Positions 34,032 through 44,847 of a DNA stretch of 64,000 nt are shown piece by piece. Source of the DNA: Rhizobium bangladeshense (GTDB taxonomy: Bacteria > Pseudomonadota > Alphaproteobacteria > Rhizobiales > Rhizobiaceae); contig NZ_CP071612.1 of assembly GCF_017357245.1 (NCBI RefSeq), positions 2,483,001 to 2,547,000 of the forward strand, in the 5' to 3' direction. The notes beneath the pieces are model-generated. The model was given only the letters and a program-made list of their open reading frames with translations, was not told the DNA's origin and did no database searches. The translations under genes were made by a program, and so were the position numbers. Every line of letters starts with the position of its first letter. Within the stretch, counting starts at the first letter, position 1.

Positions 34032-35063
34032 CTAATCCCGCTCCGCCGACTTTGCCCAGAGATTGATATCAGCCTCTTTCGCATAGACATCAATCTGCGC
34101 AAGCTCCTCCGCACTGAACTCGAGATTATCGAGCGCCTTAACGCAATCGACGATCTGCGACGAGCGGCTGGCGCCGATCAGCGCTGAAGTTACGCGCCCG
34201 CCGCGCAGCACCCAGGCAATCGCCATCTGCGCCAGCGTTTGGCCACGCCTTTCCGCAATCTCGTTCAGCTTGCGAATATTGTCGATGATGGAGGGGCGGA
34301 TGAAGTCGCGCTTGAGGAAGTGGTTCTGTGCCGCGCGGCTGTCTTCGGGAATGCCGCCGAGATATTTCGACGTCAGCATGCCCTGAGCCAGCGGCGAGAA
34401 TACGATCGAGCCCATGCCCACGTCAGCAAGCGTGTCAAGCAGCCTGTCGTCCTCGACCCACCGGTTGAGCATCGAGTAGCTCGGCTGGTGGATCAGGCAC
34501 GGCGTGCCAAGATCCTTGAGAATGGCGGCGGCTTCGCGAGTGCGCTGTGAGTTATAGGAGGAGATGCCAACATAGAGCGCCCGGCCTGAGCGAACGATAT
34601 GGTCGAGCGCACCACAGGTCTCCTCGAGCGGCGTCTCGGGATCGAAGCGGTGCGAATAGAAGATGTCGACATAGTCGAGACCCATGCGCTTCAGGCTCTG
34701 GTCGCAGGAGGCGATCAAGTATTTGCGGCTGCCCCATTCGCCGTAAGGACCTGACCACATGTTGTAGCCGGCTTTCGAGGAGATGATCAGCTCGTCGCGT
34801 AGGCCGGAGAATTCTGTCCGCAGGATCTCGCCAAAGGCGGTCTCTGCGCTGCCGGGAGGCGGGCCGTAATTGTTGGCAAGGTCGAAATGGGTGATGCCGA
34901 GATCGAAAGCCGTGCGGCACATGTCGATCTTTCGGTCATGCGGCGTGTCACCGCCGAAATTGTGCCAGAGGCCGAGGGAGACGGCCGGCAGCTTCAGGCC
35001 GGAGCGGCCCGTGCGGTTATATTTCATTTTCGAATAACGGTCTGCGGCCGGTTGCCAGCTCAT
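34032..35063 (-). CDS. Aldo/keto reductase (YghZ / L-glyceraldehyde-3-phosphate reductase type)
   Basis: A 343-residue NADPH-dependent TIM-barrel oxidoreductase; the start at 35063 follows GAAGGAGACTTCC. Catalytic Tyr in HFDLANNYGPPPGSAE, catalytic-site Lys in ELIISSKAGYNMW and His in DYVDIFYSHRFDPETPLEET. The NADPH motif lies in SALIGASRSSQIVDCV. Closest in type to YghZ-like reductases acting on small sugar phosphates or aldehydes. It probably works on a product of the adjoining sugar pathway. Confidence 0.9.
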   Translation of the reverse strand: MSWQPAADRYSKMKYNRTGRSGLKLPAVSLGLWHNFGGDTPHDRKIDMCRTAFDLGITHFDLANNYGPPPGSAETAFGEILRTEFSGLRDELIISSKAGYNMWSGPYGEWGSRKYLIASCDQSLKRMGLDYVDIFYSHRFDPETPLEETCGALDHIVRSGRALYVGISSYNSQRTREAAAILKDLGTPCLIHQPSYSMLNRWVEDDRLLDTLADVGMGSIVFSPLAQGMLTSKYLGGIPEDSRAAQNHFLKRDFIRPSIIDNIRKLNEIAERRGQTLAQMAIAWVLRGGRVTSALIGASRSSQIVDCVKALDNLEFSAEELAQIDVYAKEADINLWAKSAERD

Positions 35064-35134
35064 GGAAGTCTCCTTCATCGAATATCAGCGTCGTCGGCAT
35101 GCGACGTCCTCGGCTCACGAAAGCGCCGACACCT

Positions 35135-35268
35135 GCCCCTCATCCACCTGCCGGCACCTTCTCCCGGCGAGCGGGGAAAAGGCAAGTGCAGTAGCCTCCG
35201 TTCCCCACCACCTCTTGCATGGCAAGTCCCCTCGCCCCGTTCACGGGGAGAGGGTTGGGGTGAGGGGC
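35135..35268. repeat. RIME-type rhizobial intergenic mosaic element
   Basis: Ends are perfect inverted copies, GCCCCTCA (35135-35142) and TGAGGGGC (35261-35268). Inside are CACCTTCTCCCGGCGAGCGGGG and CCCCGTTCACGGGGAGAGGG, given in part, each a hairpin. This is the layout of Rhizobium-specific intergenic mosaic elements (RIME), present in many copies per genome and probably mobilised in trans. Confidence 0.65.
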
Positions 35269-35366
35269 AACCATCGGCAAAACCGGACCACAGTGACGCG
35301 AGGCCGACATGACGAAACTAATGGAGCAAGCGCGCCAATACGGCAAGCGCAGGTGCGCTTTCTCCG

Positions 35367-36500
35367 CTACCTCAACAGTGCCTGCGCCTCTTCGATGCCA
35401 AGCGCGGCCGGCTGGGTGCAAGTCGTCGTCAGGTCGATGAACCGTCCCTCCTCACCTGACTTCAGAATCGAAGTCATGACGTCGACGCCGTGCAGGGTGC
35501 GATCAAGCGAGCAGCGCGCATCACGGCCCTCGATCAGCGACATTGCCATATCGGCAAGGCCGGCGGTGCGGTAATTGGCGCGCGAGCCGCTCGGACTTTC
35601 CTGATTGATCTTGCCGAAGGGATGCTCCCAGGCCTCGAGCGGCTTGATGTCCTTGTCGCGGCCACTTGCCTCGACGGTGCCCCCGAAGAAGTTCGGGTCC
35701 GGCACGTAGAGCGAGCCATCGGTGCCGTAGAGCTCCATATTGGCATGTCGGTGAGACCACACATCCCAGCTCGCCGATAGCGTCACGGTGGCGCCATTGA
35801 CGAATTCGAGCAATGCCTGGATCGTCGTCGGCGTCTTGACGGGAATGATCTCGCCGTGGCGCGGCTCGCTGGTGATCGTACGGGTCGGCGAGGCCATCGA
35901 GGTCATGGCGCCGACGCGCTTCACCGGGCCGATCAGGTTGATCAGGTTGGCGATGTAATAGGGGCCGAGATCGAGGATCGGGCCGCCGCCCGGCAGAAAG
36001 AAGAAGTCCGGGTTCGGATGCCACATCTCCATGCCGGGGCTCATCACATAGCAAGCGCCCGAAGTGATCCGGCCGATACCGCCATCGTCGACGAACTTGC
36101 GGGCGAGCTGATGGGCGCCGCCGAGGAAAGTGTCCGGCGCGCAGCCGACGGCAAGATTCTTCGCCTTTGCGATGCGGCGAAGCTCCTCGCCCTGCTCTAG
36201 CGAAAGCACCAGCGGCTTTTCCGAATAGACGTGTTTTCCGGCTTCGAGGATCGCCTTCGACACCGGAAAATGCGCATCCGGGATCGTCAGATTGACGACG
36301 ACGTCGATCTCGTCATTGGCGAGAAGCGCGTCGATCGTCTGTGCCCTGACGCCATATTCCTTGGCGCGGGCCTCGGCGGCCTGCACGTTGATATCGGCGC
36401 AGGCCAGCACCTTCAGCCCCTTGAAGAGCGGTGCAAGCGAGAAATAGGTGGTGGAGATGTTGCCGCATCCGATGATGCCGACGCCAAGTTCCCTGGTCAT
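35367..36500 (-). CDS. Gfo/Idh/MocA family NAD(P)-dependent sugar oxidoreductase
   Basis: A 377-residue protein; the start at 36500 follows GAGGCACATC. Rossmann fold with GVGIIGCGNISTTYFSLAP at the N-terminus, then the family Glu-Lys-Pro motif in HVYSEKPLVLSLEQG (catalytic Lys). The C-terminal alpha/beta domain includes the DLGPYYIANLINLIGP segment. It would oxidise or epimerise a sugar or sugar acid. It lies between the isomerase and the aldo/keto reductase in the same transcript (8 bp from the former). Confidence 0.9.
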   Translation of the reverse strand: MTRELGVGIIGCGNISTTYFSLAPLFKGLKVLACADINVQAAEARAKEYGVRAQTIDALLANDEIDVVVNLTIPDAHFPVSKAILEAGKHVYSEKPLVLSLEQGEELRRIAKAKNLAVGCAPDTFLGGAHQLARKFVDDGGIGRITSGACYVMSPGMEMWHPNPDFFFLPGGGPILDLGPYYIANLINLIGPVKRVGAMTSMASPTRTITSEPRHGEIIPVKTPTTIQALLEFVNGATVTLSASWDVWSHRHANMELYGTDGSLYVPDPNFFGGTVEASGRDKDIKPLEAWEHPFGKINQESPSGSRANYRTAGLADMAMSLIEGRDARCSLDRTLHGVDVMTSILKSGEEGRFIDLTTTCTQPAALGIEEAQALLR

Positions 36501-36508
36501 GATGTGCC

Positions 36509-37270
36509 TCAATAAGTCTTGAAGGATGCAATCGAGCGGCTGATATTGCGGTCGATATCTCTTGGGTTGTCATGTTCGACGACGAAGTGCTTCGCCTTGG
36601 TGGCCCGCAGTGCAGTGATCAGCTTGGCCCACTCGACCTTGCCGTGGCCGACATCGGCCCAGCCATCCTCATCCTTCGCTTCGCCGGCCGGCGCAATGTC
36701 CTTGACGTGAACCGAGGTGATGCGCGAGCCGAGTTTCTCAATCCAGGCGAAGGGATCGGCGTCGCCGCGGATAACCCAGGCGATATCGGCTTCCCAGGAA
36801 ATGTCAGGCGCGCCTTCGAAGATGCGCTCGATCGGCAGCGAGCCGTCTGCCAGCTTGACGAACTCGAAATCATGGTTGTGCCAGCCGAACTCGTAGCCGG
36901 CGTCCTTGTAAGGCTTGCTCATCTCCTGCAGGCGCTTGCCGAAGGCAGTCCAGCCGGCGGCGTCGGAAGGGCGCTGGTCGGCCGCCAGATGCGGCGCATA
37001 GATCGAATCCATGCCCAGGATCTTGGCGATGTTTAGCGATTTCTGAACTTCCTTCTCCAGGAAATCGGGACTGAAATGGCCGCTCGCCATGACGAGGCCG
37101 TTCTTGTCCAGCTCGGCGCGAAGGCTCTTCAGGCCGGCATCATCGAGATCGGCATAGATGCCGCCGAAGCCCTCGACTTCCGCATAGCCCGCCTTGCCAA
37201 GCTTTTCGAAAATCGCCGAATAGGGCTGAAAATTACGTGCGCTGTAGAGCTGGTAGCTGAGTTTCGTCAT
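36509..37270 (-). CDS. Sugar phosphate isomerase/epimerase (xylose isomerase-like TIM barrel)
   Basis: A 253-residue protein; the start at 37270 follows AAGGAGAACATA. Family pattern: LSYQLYSARNFQPYSAIFEKLGKAGYAEVEGFGG (in part), metal ligands Glu and His in FGWHNHDFEF and ISWEADIAWV, and HVKDIAP then FVVEHDNPRD near the C-terminus. It resembles IolE/hydroxypyruvate-isomerase-like enzymes. It is located between the mannosidase and the dehydrogenase, so it probably processes the released sugar. Confidence 0.89.
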   Translation of the reverse strand: MTKLSYQLYSARNFQPYSAIFEKLGKAGYAEVEGFGGIYADLDDAGLKSLRAELDKNGLVMASGHFSPDFLEKEVQKSLNIAKILGMDSIYAPHLAADQRPSDAAGWTAFGKRLQEMSKPYKDAGYEFGWHNHDFEFVKLADGSLPIERIFEGAPDISWEADIAWVIRGDADPFAWIEKLGSRITSVHVKDIAPAGEAKDEDGWADVGHGKVEWAKLITALRATKAKHFVVEHDNPRDIDRNISRSIASFKTY

Positions 37271-37309
37271 TATGTTCTCCTTGGGCCTCGTGCCCACGCT
37301 TGGGAAGGA

Positions 37310-39790
37310 TCAATCCGCCGATTGGCAGGAATGCAGGTCGTAGAACCGGAAGTCCGGCAGCTTGCCGCGTTCGAGCTGATGTGCCGGGGTGAAGGTGATG
37401 CGGCGGCTTTCGCCGGCCGCAAGATCGAAGGCGTTGTCGGAATATTTGCCGTCCGTCTCGCTCTCGATCATCACGAAGAGCGCAAGTCCCTTTGCGGTGA
37501 CGTTGATATCGATGGCGCCGCTTGCCTCGACATATTCATGGGTGACCATCAGCCCTGCGGGCGCGAGCTCCAGGGCTTTGTAGGTGCCGTTGACGTGATG
37601 CCCCTCGCCGCCCATGCCGTTCGAGACAGTGAAACGCCAGGCGAGCAGCGTTCCCTCGGCGATATCGGACACATCGATCGTCGCAGCCGTCACCGCCGCA
37701 TCCGGCGAGCAGACCGCCTGCACATCTTTCAGGTGCTTCCGCTCGCCCTTCATCGTGAGAACCGAGATCGAAAGATCGACGCTGACATCGGCGAGAGTAT
37801 CGTTGACCAGCGAGAAGCGGATCTTCTTGCCGTCCTCGGAAGGAATGGCGGCGACCGCCACCGGCTGGAAGAAGCGTTTGACGAGGTAATGCATCGCCTT
37901 CCAGCGCCCGCCATAATCGAGGCTCGACCAGGAGGCGACCGGCCAGGTATCATTGAGCTGCCAGTAGATCGTACCCATGCAATGAGGCTTCAGCGAGCGC
38001 CAATACTCCACTGCCGTCTTGATCGCCAGGCCCTGCTGGATCTGGGAGAGATAGACGAAGTTCGGGAAATCCTTAGGGAAACGGAAATAGCGGAACATCG
38101 TGCCGGCGATGCGTTCATTGCCGCCGGCATTCTTCTGGTGCAGTTCCATGACGGGAGAAGCGATATTCATATCCTTCTCCTCGGCATAGGTCCTGATGAC
38201 AGGCAGCGAGGTATAGGACTGGAAGCCGAATTCCGAGCAGAAGCGCGGACGCACCGAGCGGTAATTGTCGAACGACTTGTTCTCGTGCCAGACCGACCAG
38301 TAGTGCATGTCGCCGGAGCCGTCGGCGTGCCAGGCATCGCCGAAATCAAGGTATCCTGAAGCCGGGCTCGACGGCCACCAGAGCGCGCCGGGCAACGCCT
38401 TCTTCACCGCCTGCTCGATCGTCCGGTTGAGGCGATCATAGGAGACGAGATAGCGGTCGCGGTCCTTCCTTGATTCTTCGAACCAGGTGAGAGCGCCCAC
38501 AAGCTCGTTGTCACCGCACCAGAGCGCGATGGAGGGATGGGAAGATAGCCGGCGCACCTGGTAATCCACCTCGATTGCCACATTGCCGAGAAAGTCCTCG
38601 GTCGAGGGGTAAAGGTTGCAGGCGAACATGAAGTCCTGCCAGACCAGGAGGCCGAGCCGGTCGCAAAGATCGTAGAAATAATCCTGCTCGTAGAAACCGC
38701 CGCCCCAGACGCGGATCATGTTCATATTGGCGGCCTTCGCCGATTGCAGCAGATCCTCCGTCTTCTCGGGCGAAGACAGCGAATAGAGCGCGTCGGCGGG
38801 AATCCAATTGGCGCCGCGGCAGAAGATCTCGCGGCCGTTGACCTTGAAGGCGAAACGGGCGCCTGAAGCATCCGGGGTGGTGATCAGATCGATGGCGCGA
38901 AGGCCGATCTGCTTCGTCACCACCTCGTCGGACAGCTCGACGGAAAGCGTATAGAGCGCCTGCTCACCGCTGCCGGAAGGCCACCAGAGGCGCGGCTCGT
39001 CAATATGGAAGAGATAGTTGACATCAGTCTCGCCCTTGACGCCGACGTCGAGGCGGACGCGCTCGCCGTCGAGATCGAAATAGACCTGGGCAACGCCGGC
39101 ATGTTTCGCAAACAGGCTGGCGGTGACCGTCAGGTCGACCGAGCCGTCATTATTGTGGACCTGGCGGGTGACGACATGTTCGATGCGCGCCGTCTCGAGC
39201 TTCTTCAGCGCAATCGTGCCGTAGAGGCCTAACGGCGCAATGGCGATATTCCAGTCCCAGCCGAAATGGCATTGCGGCTTGCGCAGCATATTGCCGTCGG
39301 GGATCGGCGAATTGCCGGTGCTGTAGGGAACATAGAAGGGCTGCTGCTTCTGCCGTTCAGCGCCGACACCGGGATTGGAGGCGAAGACGATGCGGATGAC
39401 ATTGTCGCCCGATTTCAGCATGCTGGAAACATCAGGCCGGTAGCGGCGGAAGCTGTTGTCGGCTTCGAGCGCCAGGAAGCCGTTGATATAGACGCTGCCC
39501 ACCGTGTCGAGATAGTCGATATCAAGATACCAGTCGCCTTCGACCTCCTGCAGTGTGAAGCTGCGCTCGACCGCCCATTCGCGCTGCGCTACCCACTGCA
39601 CTTTCTCCTCATTGCGGCCGAAATAGGGATCGGGGATGAGCCCTGCCCTGTGCAGCGCCGTGTGCACGTCGCCGGGCAATGTGATGGTGCTCTTGATCTC
39701 GCCGTCGACGGAGGTGAGCTGCCACGAACCGGAAAGGTCAATGCTGGAGGGGGTTGTTTGTTGCGTCACGATTTCATTTCCGATTTGCAT
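37310..39790 (-). CDS. Glycoside hydrolase family 2 beta-mannosidase
   Basis: An 826-residue cytoplasmic enzyme. The N-terminal sugar-binding domain (about 20-180) has WVAQREWAVERSF and CHFGWDWNIAIAPLG. The TIM barrel (about 310-640) contains RVWGGGFYEQDYFYDLCDRLGLLVWQDFMFAC (in part), acid/base Glu in ALWCGDNELVG and nucleophile Glu in RFCSEFGFQSY. These features separate GH2 mannosidases from beta-galactosidases. The C-terminal sandwiches follow. No signal peptide, so imported mannosides are hydrolysed inside. The ATG at 39790 has a poor ribosome site; a GTG at 39769 is an alternative. Confidence 0.92.
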   Translation of the reverse strand: MQIGNEIVTQQTTPSSIDLSGSWQLTSVDGEIKSTITLPGDVHTALHRAGLIPDPYFGRNEEKVQWVAQREWAVERSFTLQEVEGDWYLDIDYLDTVGSVYINGFLALEADNSFRRYRPDVSSMLKSGDNVIRIVFASNPGVGAERQKQQPFYVPYSTGNSPIPDGNMLRKPQCHFGWDWNIAIAPLGLYGTIALKKLETARIEHVVTRQVHNNDGSVDLTVTASLFAKHAGVAQVYFDLDGERVRLDVGVKGETDVNYLFHIDEPRLWWPSGSGEQALYTLSVELSDEVVTKQIGLRAIDLITTPDASGARFAFKVNGREIFCRGANWIPADALYSLSSPEKTEDLLQSAKAANMNMIRVWGGGFYEQDYFYDLCDRLGLLVWQDFMFACNLYPSTEDFLGNVAIEVDYQVRRLSSHPSIALWCGDNELVGALTWFEESRKDRDRYLVSYDRLNRTIEQAVKKALPGALWWPSSPASGYLDFGDAWHADGSGDMHYWSVWHENKSFDNYRSVRPRFCSEFGFQSYTSLPVIRTYAEEKDMNIASPVMELHQKNAGGNERIAGTMFRYFRFPKDFPNFVYLSQIQQGLAIKTAVEYWRSLKPHCMGTIYWQLNDTWPVASWSSLDYGGRWKAMHYLVKRFFQPVAVAAIPSEDGKKIRFSLVNDTLADVSVDLSISVLTMKGERKHLKDVQAVCSPDAAVTAATIDVSDIAEGTLLAWRFTVSNGMGGEGHHVNGTYKALELAPAGLMVTHEYVEASGAIDINVTAKGLALFVMIESETDGKYSDNAFDLAAGESRRITFTPAHQLERGKLPDFRFYDLHSCQSAD

Positions 39791-39850
39791 TTTGAAATGG
39801 ACGGCGCATGACCGCGGTCCGGTATTTGTCGGTCGTCATGACCGCTTCCC

Positions 39851-39942
39851 CTCCGTCACGCTCGGGCTTGACCCGAGCATCCACACGACATTCGCCAGCA
39901 GCCGCGGCATGGATCCTCGGGTCAAGCCCGAGAATGACGGAG
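39851..39942. repeat. Palindromic intergenic repeat
   Basis: CTCCGTCA (39851) and TGACGGAG (39942) form the ends. Inside, CTCGGGCTTGACCCGAG and CTCGGGTCAAGCCCGAG are inverted copies of each other, so the whole folds into a long hairpin. This sequence type is frequent in rhizobial and other alphaproteobacterial genomes. It lies between the transporter ATPase and mannosidase genes. Confidence 0.6.
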
Positions 39943-40062
39943 CGCGGAGTTGGCCTCTTCCCAAGCGCGCGCAGATCTGGGTGAAGCGCCGGTCGAATTC
40001 ATATAAACAGCCTTGCAGCAAGCAGGCAGCGCCATCTCGGACCCCGCCCGCGAAGAATTCCT

Positions 40063-41169
<1,107 letters not shown>

Positions 41170-41173
41170 GTGA

Positions 41174-42118
41174 TCACCCCTTCACTGCGCCGGCGGCGAT
41201 GCCGCGAACGAAAAGTCGCCCGGAGACGAAATAGACGATCAGCGGCACCAGGCCGGTGAGGATCGTTGCTGCCATGTTGACGTTGTATTCCTTCACGCCC
41301 TGGACGGAATTGACGATGTTGTTGAGCTGCACCGTCATCGGATAGGTATCCGGCCGTGTGAAGACGACGCCGAACAGGAAATCGTTCCAGATGCCCGTGA
41401 CCTGCAGGATCATCGCCACGACGAAGATCGGCAGCGACATCGGCATCATGATCTTCAGGAAGATCTGCCAGAAGCCCGCCCCGTCGACACGCGCGGCCTT
41501 GAACAGCTCCTCCGGCAGCGACACGAAGTAGTTGCGGAAGAGCAGCGTCAGGATCGGCATGCCGAAGATCGAATGGACGATGACGAGGCCGGTCAGGGTG
41601 CCGTAGATGCCGATTTCACGCAGGATGATGACGATCGGATAGATCATCACCTGATAGGGAATGAACGCCCCGATGATCAGGATGGAGAAGAAGAGCTCCG
41701 AACCCTTGAAGCGCCAGTTCGCCAGTGCATAGCCGTTCACCGAAGCGATGGCGATCGAGATGATGACCGACGGCACCGTGATGCGCACGGAGTTCCAGAA
41801 ACCACGCGACAGGCCGTCGCAATTGAGGCCGGTGCAAGCCTCCGCCCAAGCCTTCACCCAGGGTTGGAAGGTGATTTCCATCGGCGGCGAGAAGATATTG
41901 CCAAGGCGGATTTCCGGCATGCCCTTGAGCGAGGTGACGACCATCACATAGAGCGGCAGCAAGTAATAGAGCGCTGCAACCGTCAGCGTACCGTAGAGGA
42001 TGATGTTGCGCGCAGACAGCCTCGGGCGCGGCTTCGGGCCGCTCGGGCCGTCACCAAGTCTCGGCGCGACCGCATCGATACCGGCTGCGGTGGTGTTGAG
42101 GGTTCCGATATTAGCCAC
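41174..42118 (-). CDS. Sugar ABC transporter permease (MalG type)
   Basis: A 314-residue inner-membrane protein with six helices; the first 35 residues are a Pro/Gly-rich cytoplasmic tail. The EAA loop LPEELFKAARVDGAGFWQIFLKIMMPMSLP (in part) docks the ATPase. It also has FGMPILTLLFRNYF. It pairs with the MalF-type permease, whose gene it overlaps by 8 bp. Confidence 0.92.
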   Translation of the reverse strand: MANIGTLNTTAAGIDAVAPRLGDGPSGPKPRPRLSARNIILYGTLTVAALYYLLPLYVMVVTSLKGMPEIRLGNIFSPPMEITFQPWVKAWAEACTGLNCDGLSRGFWNSVRITVPSVIISIAIASVNGYALANWRFKGSELFFSILIIGAFIPYQVMIYPIVIILREIGIYGTLTGLVIVHSIFGMPILTLLFRNYFVSLPEELFKAARVDGAGFWQIFLKIMMPMSLPIFVVAMILQVTGIWNDFLFGVVFTRPDTYPMTVQLNNIVNSVQGVKEYNVNMAATILTGLVPLIVYFVSGRLFVRGIAAGAVKG

Positions 42119-43016
42119 GCTTGCGCCCTCCTCCGAATTCCAGATAGGCCCACGGAACGATGATGATCGCGACCGTGACCAGCATCATCGTCGATGCGGC
42201 GAAGCCCTGCCCCAGATTCTGCGCCTGGAACATGTAGTCATAGACGTATTTGGCCGGCACTTCCGAGGCGATACCCGGACCGCCCGATGTCTGCGCCACG
42301 ACGAGGTCGTAAACCTTGACGATGCCGGAGGCGATGATGACGATCGTCGTGATGAAGACCGGCCGCATCATCGGGATGACGATGAGGAGATATGTCTTCC
42401 ACATCGGAATGCCGTCGACGCGCGCAGCCTTCCAGATATCCTCGTCGATGCCGCGCAGGCCGGCTAGCATCAGGCACATGACCAACCCCGTTCCCTGCCA
42501 CAGCGCCGCAATCAGAATGCCGTAGATAACGATCTCGGGCGTATAGAGCGGATTGAAGGTGAAGCTCGTCCAGCCGAGCGAACGCACCACCGACTGAATG
42601 CCGAAATCCGGGTTCAGAACCCATTGCCAGACGAGCCCCGTTACGATGAAGGACAAGGCGAAAGGATAAAGGAAGATGGTGCGAAAGGTATTTTCGAACC
42701 GGATCTTCTGGTCCATAAGCGCAGCGAGCAGGAAGCCGATGACCAGGCTGAAGATCAGCGAGAGGATGCCGTAGAGCGCCAGATTCTCGATCGCTGTCAC
42801 CCAGCGCGGCGCGGCCCAGAGGCGCTCGTACTGATCGAAACCGACGAAGCTCAACCGCGGCAGGAGCTTCGAATTGGTGAAGGAATAAAATACCGTCCAG
42901 AGTGTGCCGCCGACAAAAATCACCAGCGCTGTCAGGATCATCGGGATGGACGCAATCTTGGCGTTCAGATTGCGCAGTAACTTGTTTGGCCGGCCTGCTT
43001 GCGCTTGACCCGTCAT
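42111..43016 (-). CDS. Sugar ABC transporter permease (MalF type)
   Basis: A 301-residue inner-membrane protein with six helices and the EAA loop IDEDIWKAARVDGIPMWKTYLLIVIPMM (in part). It begins with a short basic tail and a helix near 23-45 (IPMILTALVIFVGGTLWTVFYS, in part). It is followed directly by the second permease. Confidence 0.92.
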   Translation of the reverse strand: MTGQAQAGRPNKLLRNLNAKIASIPMILTALVIFVGGTLWTVFYSFTNSKLLPRLSFVGFDQYERLWAAPRWVTAIENLALYGILSLIFSLVIGFLLAALMDQKIRFENTFRTIFLYPFALSFIVTGLVWQWVLNPDFGIQSVVRSLGWTSFTFNPLYTPEIVIYGILIAALWQGTGLVMCLMLAGLRGIDEDIWKAARVDGIPMWKTYLLIVIPMMRPVFITTIVIIASGIVKVYDLVVAQTSGGPGIASEVPAKYVYDYMFQAQNLGQGFAASTMMLVTVAIIIVPWAYLEFGGGRKRG

Positions 43017-43111
43017 GAACGCTTCTCCTCAAATGGCAGCTGCGGCCGGTGACGGCCGTTTTTCATCCCGTCCGGCGATCTGCCGGGAATACCAGCAAGA
43101 CCATCCGGGAA

Positions 43112-43135
43112 GATCCGGCTCCGAGGAGCCGGATC
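43112..43135. other. Strong intra-operon hairpin between binding-protein and permease genes
   Basis: GATCCGGCTCC and GGAGCCGGATC are perfect 11-bp inverted arms around GA. The hairpin lies between the sugar binding-protein gene and the first permease. It lacks a U-run, so it more likely stabilises the upstream mRNA segment than terminates it. Confidence 0.6.
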
Positions 43136-43157
43136 GCCAGGACAGCAAGTCTGCCGA

Positions 43158-44393
43158 TCAGTCGGCCGAAGAGATGATTTCGGCGAAACGCTTCTGGGCG
43201 TCTTCCGGCGTCATCGACGGATTGGCGAAGAATTCGGAGAAGAGGTCTTCCTTCTGCTTCTGGCTGTCGGCCGAAAGCAGCTGGTCGGTGCCCTGGATCA
43301 CGTTGCCCTTCGCGAGGATGTCGAGACCCTTCTTCATGCAATCATTGGCGGCGGCGAGGTCGACGTCACCGCGCACCGGCAGCGAACCCTTCTTCAGGTT
43401 GAAGGCAACCTGGGTCTTGGGATCGAGCAGGGTCTTGGCAAGCACCGCCTGCGCCTTGGACTTCTCCTCGTCCTTCAGCAACGGGAAGTAGAACGCGTCG
43501 CCGCCAGTCGAGATGATCTCGTTGACGCCGAGGCCCGGCAGGCAGGTGTAATCAGTGCCGGCCTTCTGGCCCGCAAGCGCGAATTCGCCCTGCGCCCAGT
43601 CACCCATGATCTGGCCGCCAGCCTTGCCTGTTATGACGAGATTGGTCGCCTGGTTCCAATCCTGAACATTGCTGCCCTTGGACATGCGGCGGGCATCGTC
43701 GGCAGCCTTGAAGACCTTGGCGATCTCAGGACCAGCAGCAGCTTCGGCGTCCTTGTCCTTGAAGACCTTGTTGAAAGTGTCCTTGCCGGCGATCGCGACC
43801 ATCAGCACGTCGAAGGCGCCTGCGGCCTGCCACGGCTGGCCGCCCACGGCAAGCGGGATGATGCCCGCCTTTTCGAGAGCCGGAGCAGCGGCGACGAACT
43901 CGTCCCAGTTCTTCGGAACCTCGACGCCGGCCTTCTTGAAGGCAGCGTTCGAAAGCCAGAGCCACTGCCAGGAGTGGATATTGACGGGAGCGCAATAGAT
44001 CTTGCCATCGATGGTGCACGAATCGAGCAGGCTCGACGGACGAATGATGTCCTTCCACTTCTCGGCGGTTGCGACATCGGTCAGGTCGCGCATCAGGCCG
44101 GCCTGAACGAGTTCCTCGGCCTGGCGGCCATGGTTGAACTGGGTGGCACCCATAGGGTCGCCGCCGGTGATGCGGCTGATCATGATCGGACGCGCCGTGC
44201 CGCCGGAACCGGCGATGGCACCGTCCACCCAGTGATTGCCGCTGGCGTCGAACGCCTTTGCCAGCTCGGCGACAGCTGCGGATTCGCCGCCGGATGTCCA
44301 CCAATGCGTGACTTCGAGATCGGTTGCGCTGGCGGCGCTGAGCGGAAGTGCTGCTGAAGCGGCAAGCATGGCCGCCATCATACGGATTTTCAT
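43158..44393 (-). CDS. Sugar ABC transporter substrate-binding protein
   Basis: A 411-residue periplasmic receptor. Residues 1-23 are a signal peptide (ends SAASA). The mature protein starts [25 protein letters not shown] (in part), as in extracellular solute-binding family 1, with [14 protein letters not shown] and [13 protein letters not shown] typical of glucoside/mannoside receptors. Two Cys pairs may form disulfides. The first gene of the sugar locus, divergent from the LacI regulator. Ligand inferred from the hydrolases downstream: beta-mannosides and/or xylosides. Confidence 0.92.
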   Translation of the reverse strand: MKIRMMAAMLAASAALPLSAASATDLEVTHWWTSGGESAAVAELAKAFDASGNHWVDGAIAGSGGTARPIMISRITGGDPMGATQFNHGRQAEELVQAGLMRDLTDVATAEKWKDIIRPSSLLDSCTIDGKIYCAPVNIHSWQWLWLSNAAFKKAGVEVPKNWDEFVAAAPALEKAGIIPLAVGGQPWQAAGAFDVLMVAIAGKDTFNKVFKDKDAEAAAGPEIAKVFKAADDARRMSKGSNVQDWNQATNLVITGKAGGQIMGDWAQGEFALAGQKAGTDYTCLPGLGVNEIISTGGDAFYFPLLKDEEKSKAQAVLAKTLLDPKTQVAFNLKKGSLPVRGDVDLAAANDCMKKGLDILAKGNVIQGTDQLLSADSQKQKEDLFSEFFANPSMTPEDAQKRFAEIISSAD

Positions 44394-44847
44394 GAGTTCT
44401 CCTCCCTCACTGAAACGTTGCCGGAAAAACTTAGATCAATCGATTTTCCGACGCAACTGCCCGCTTGGAAATTTTTCTTTAACGAACCGATTTGCTACTT
44501 GTAATAGTCTCCAGCAGCGCCGCCACATCCCTTACACCAGCGATCGGTTTGGTTTCTCGGCTTACACGCCTTTTGGTCAATATGTTGAAAGAACGCGAAT
44601 TTTTTTTATACTTTGCCTGACAGACCACGCTACCCGCTTCGCAACTGCAGAAAAATGCGGCAAAAACCACGGATTCAACCTGGGCGGACGATGCTGCACC
44701 GCATATAAGAAAAAATGCTCGACATTTCTACTGTATCGTTACAGATTACATCCTTCAGGGAGGCGCGATTTTGGCAGGCGGCGGGCTTACGGCGCCTGGA
44801 AAAGCCTCTATAAGCGAGACCAATTCGCGCGAGGCAGGCCTACAGGG
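44394..44847. promoter_or_regulatory. Divergent control region, sugar operon / LacI regulator
   Basis: No gene is seen in 454 bp. Candidate LacI-type operators with a central CG are AATCGATT (44438-44445, within a longer ATCAATCGATTTTCC) and AAACGTT (44413-44419), both within 55 bp of the binding-protein start. The AT-rich part near 44570-44730 probably holds the regulator promoter. Operator assignment is by shape only. Confidence 0.4.

Noticed and set aside
44236..44847. N-terminal extension of the LacI regulator
   Set aside because: It would overlap the divergent binding-protein gene and has no family resemblance; the HTH begins just after ATG 44848.
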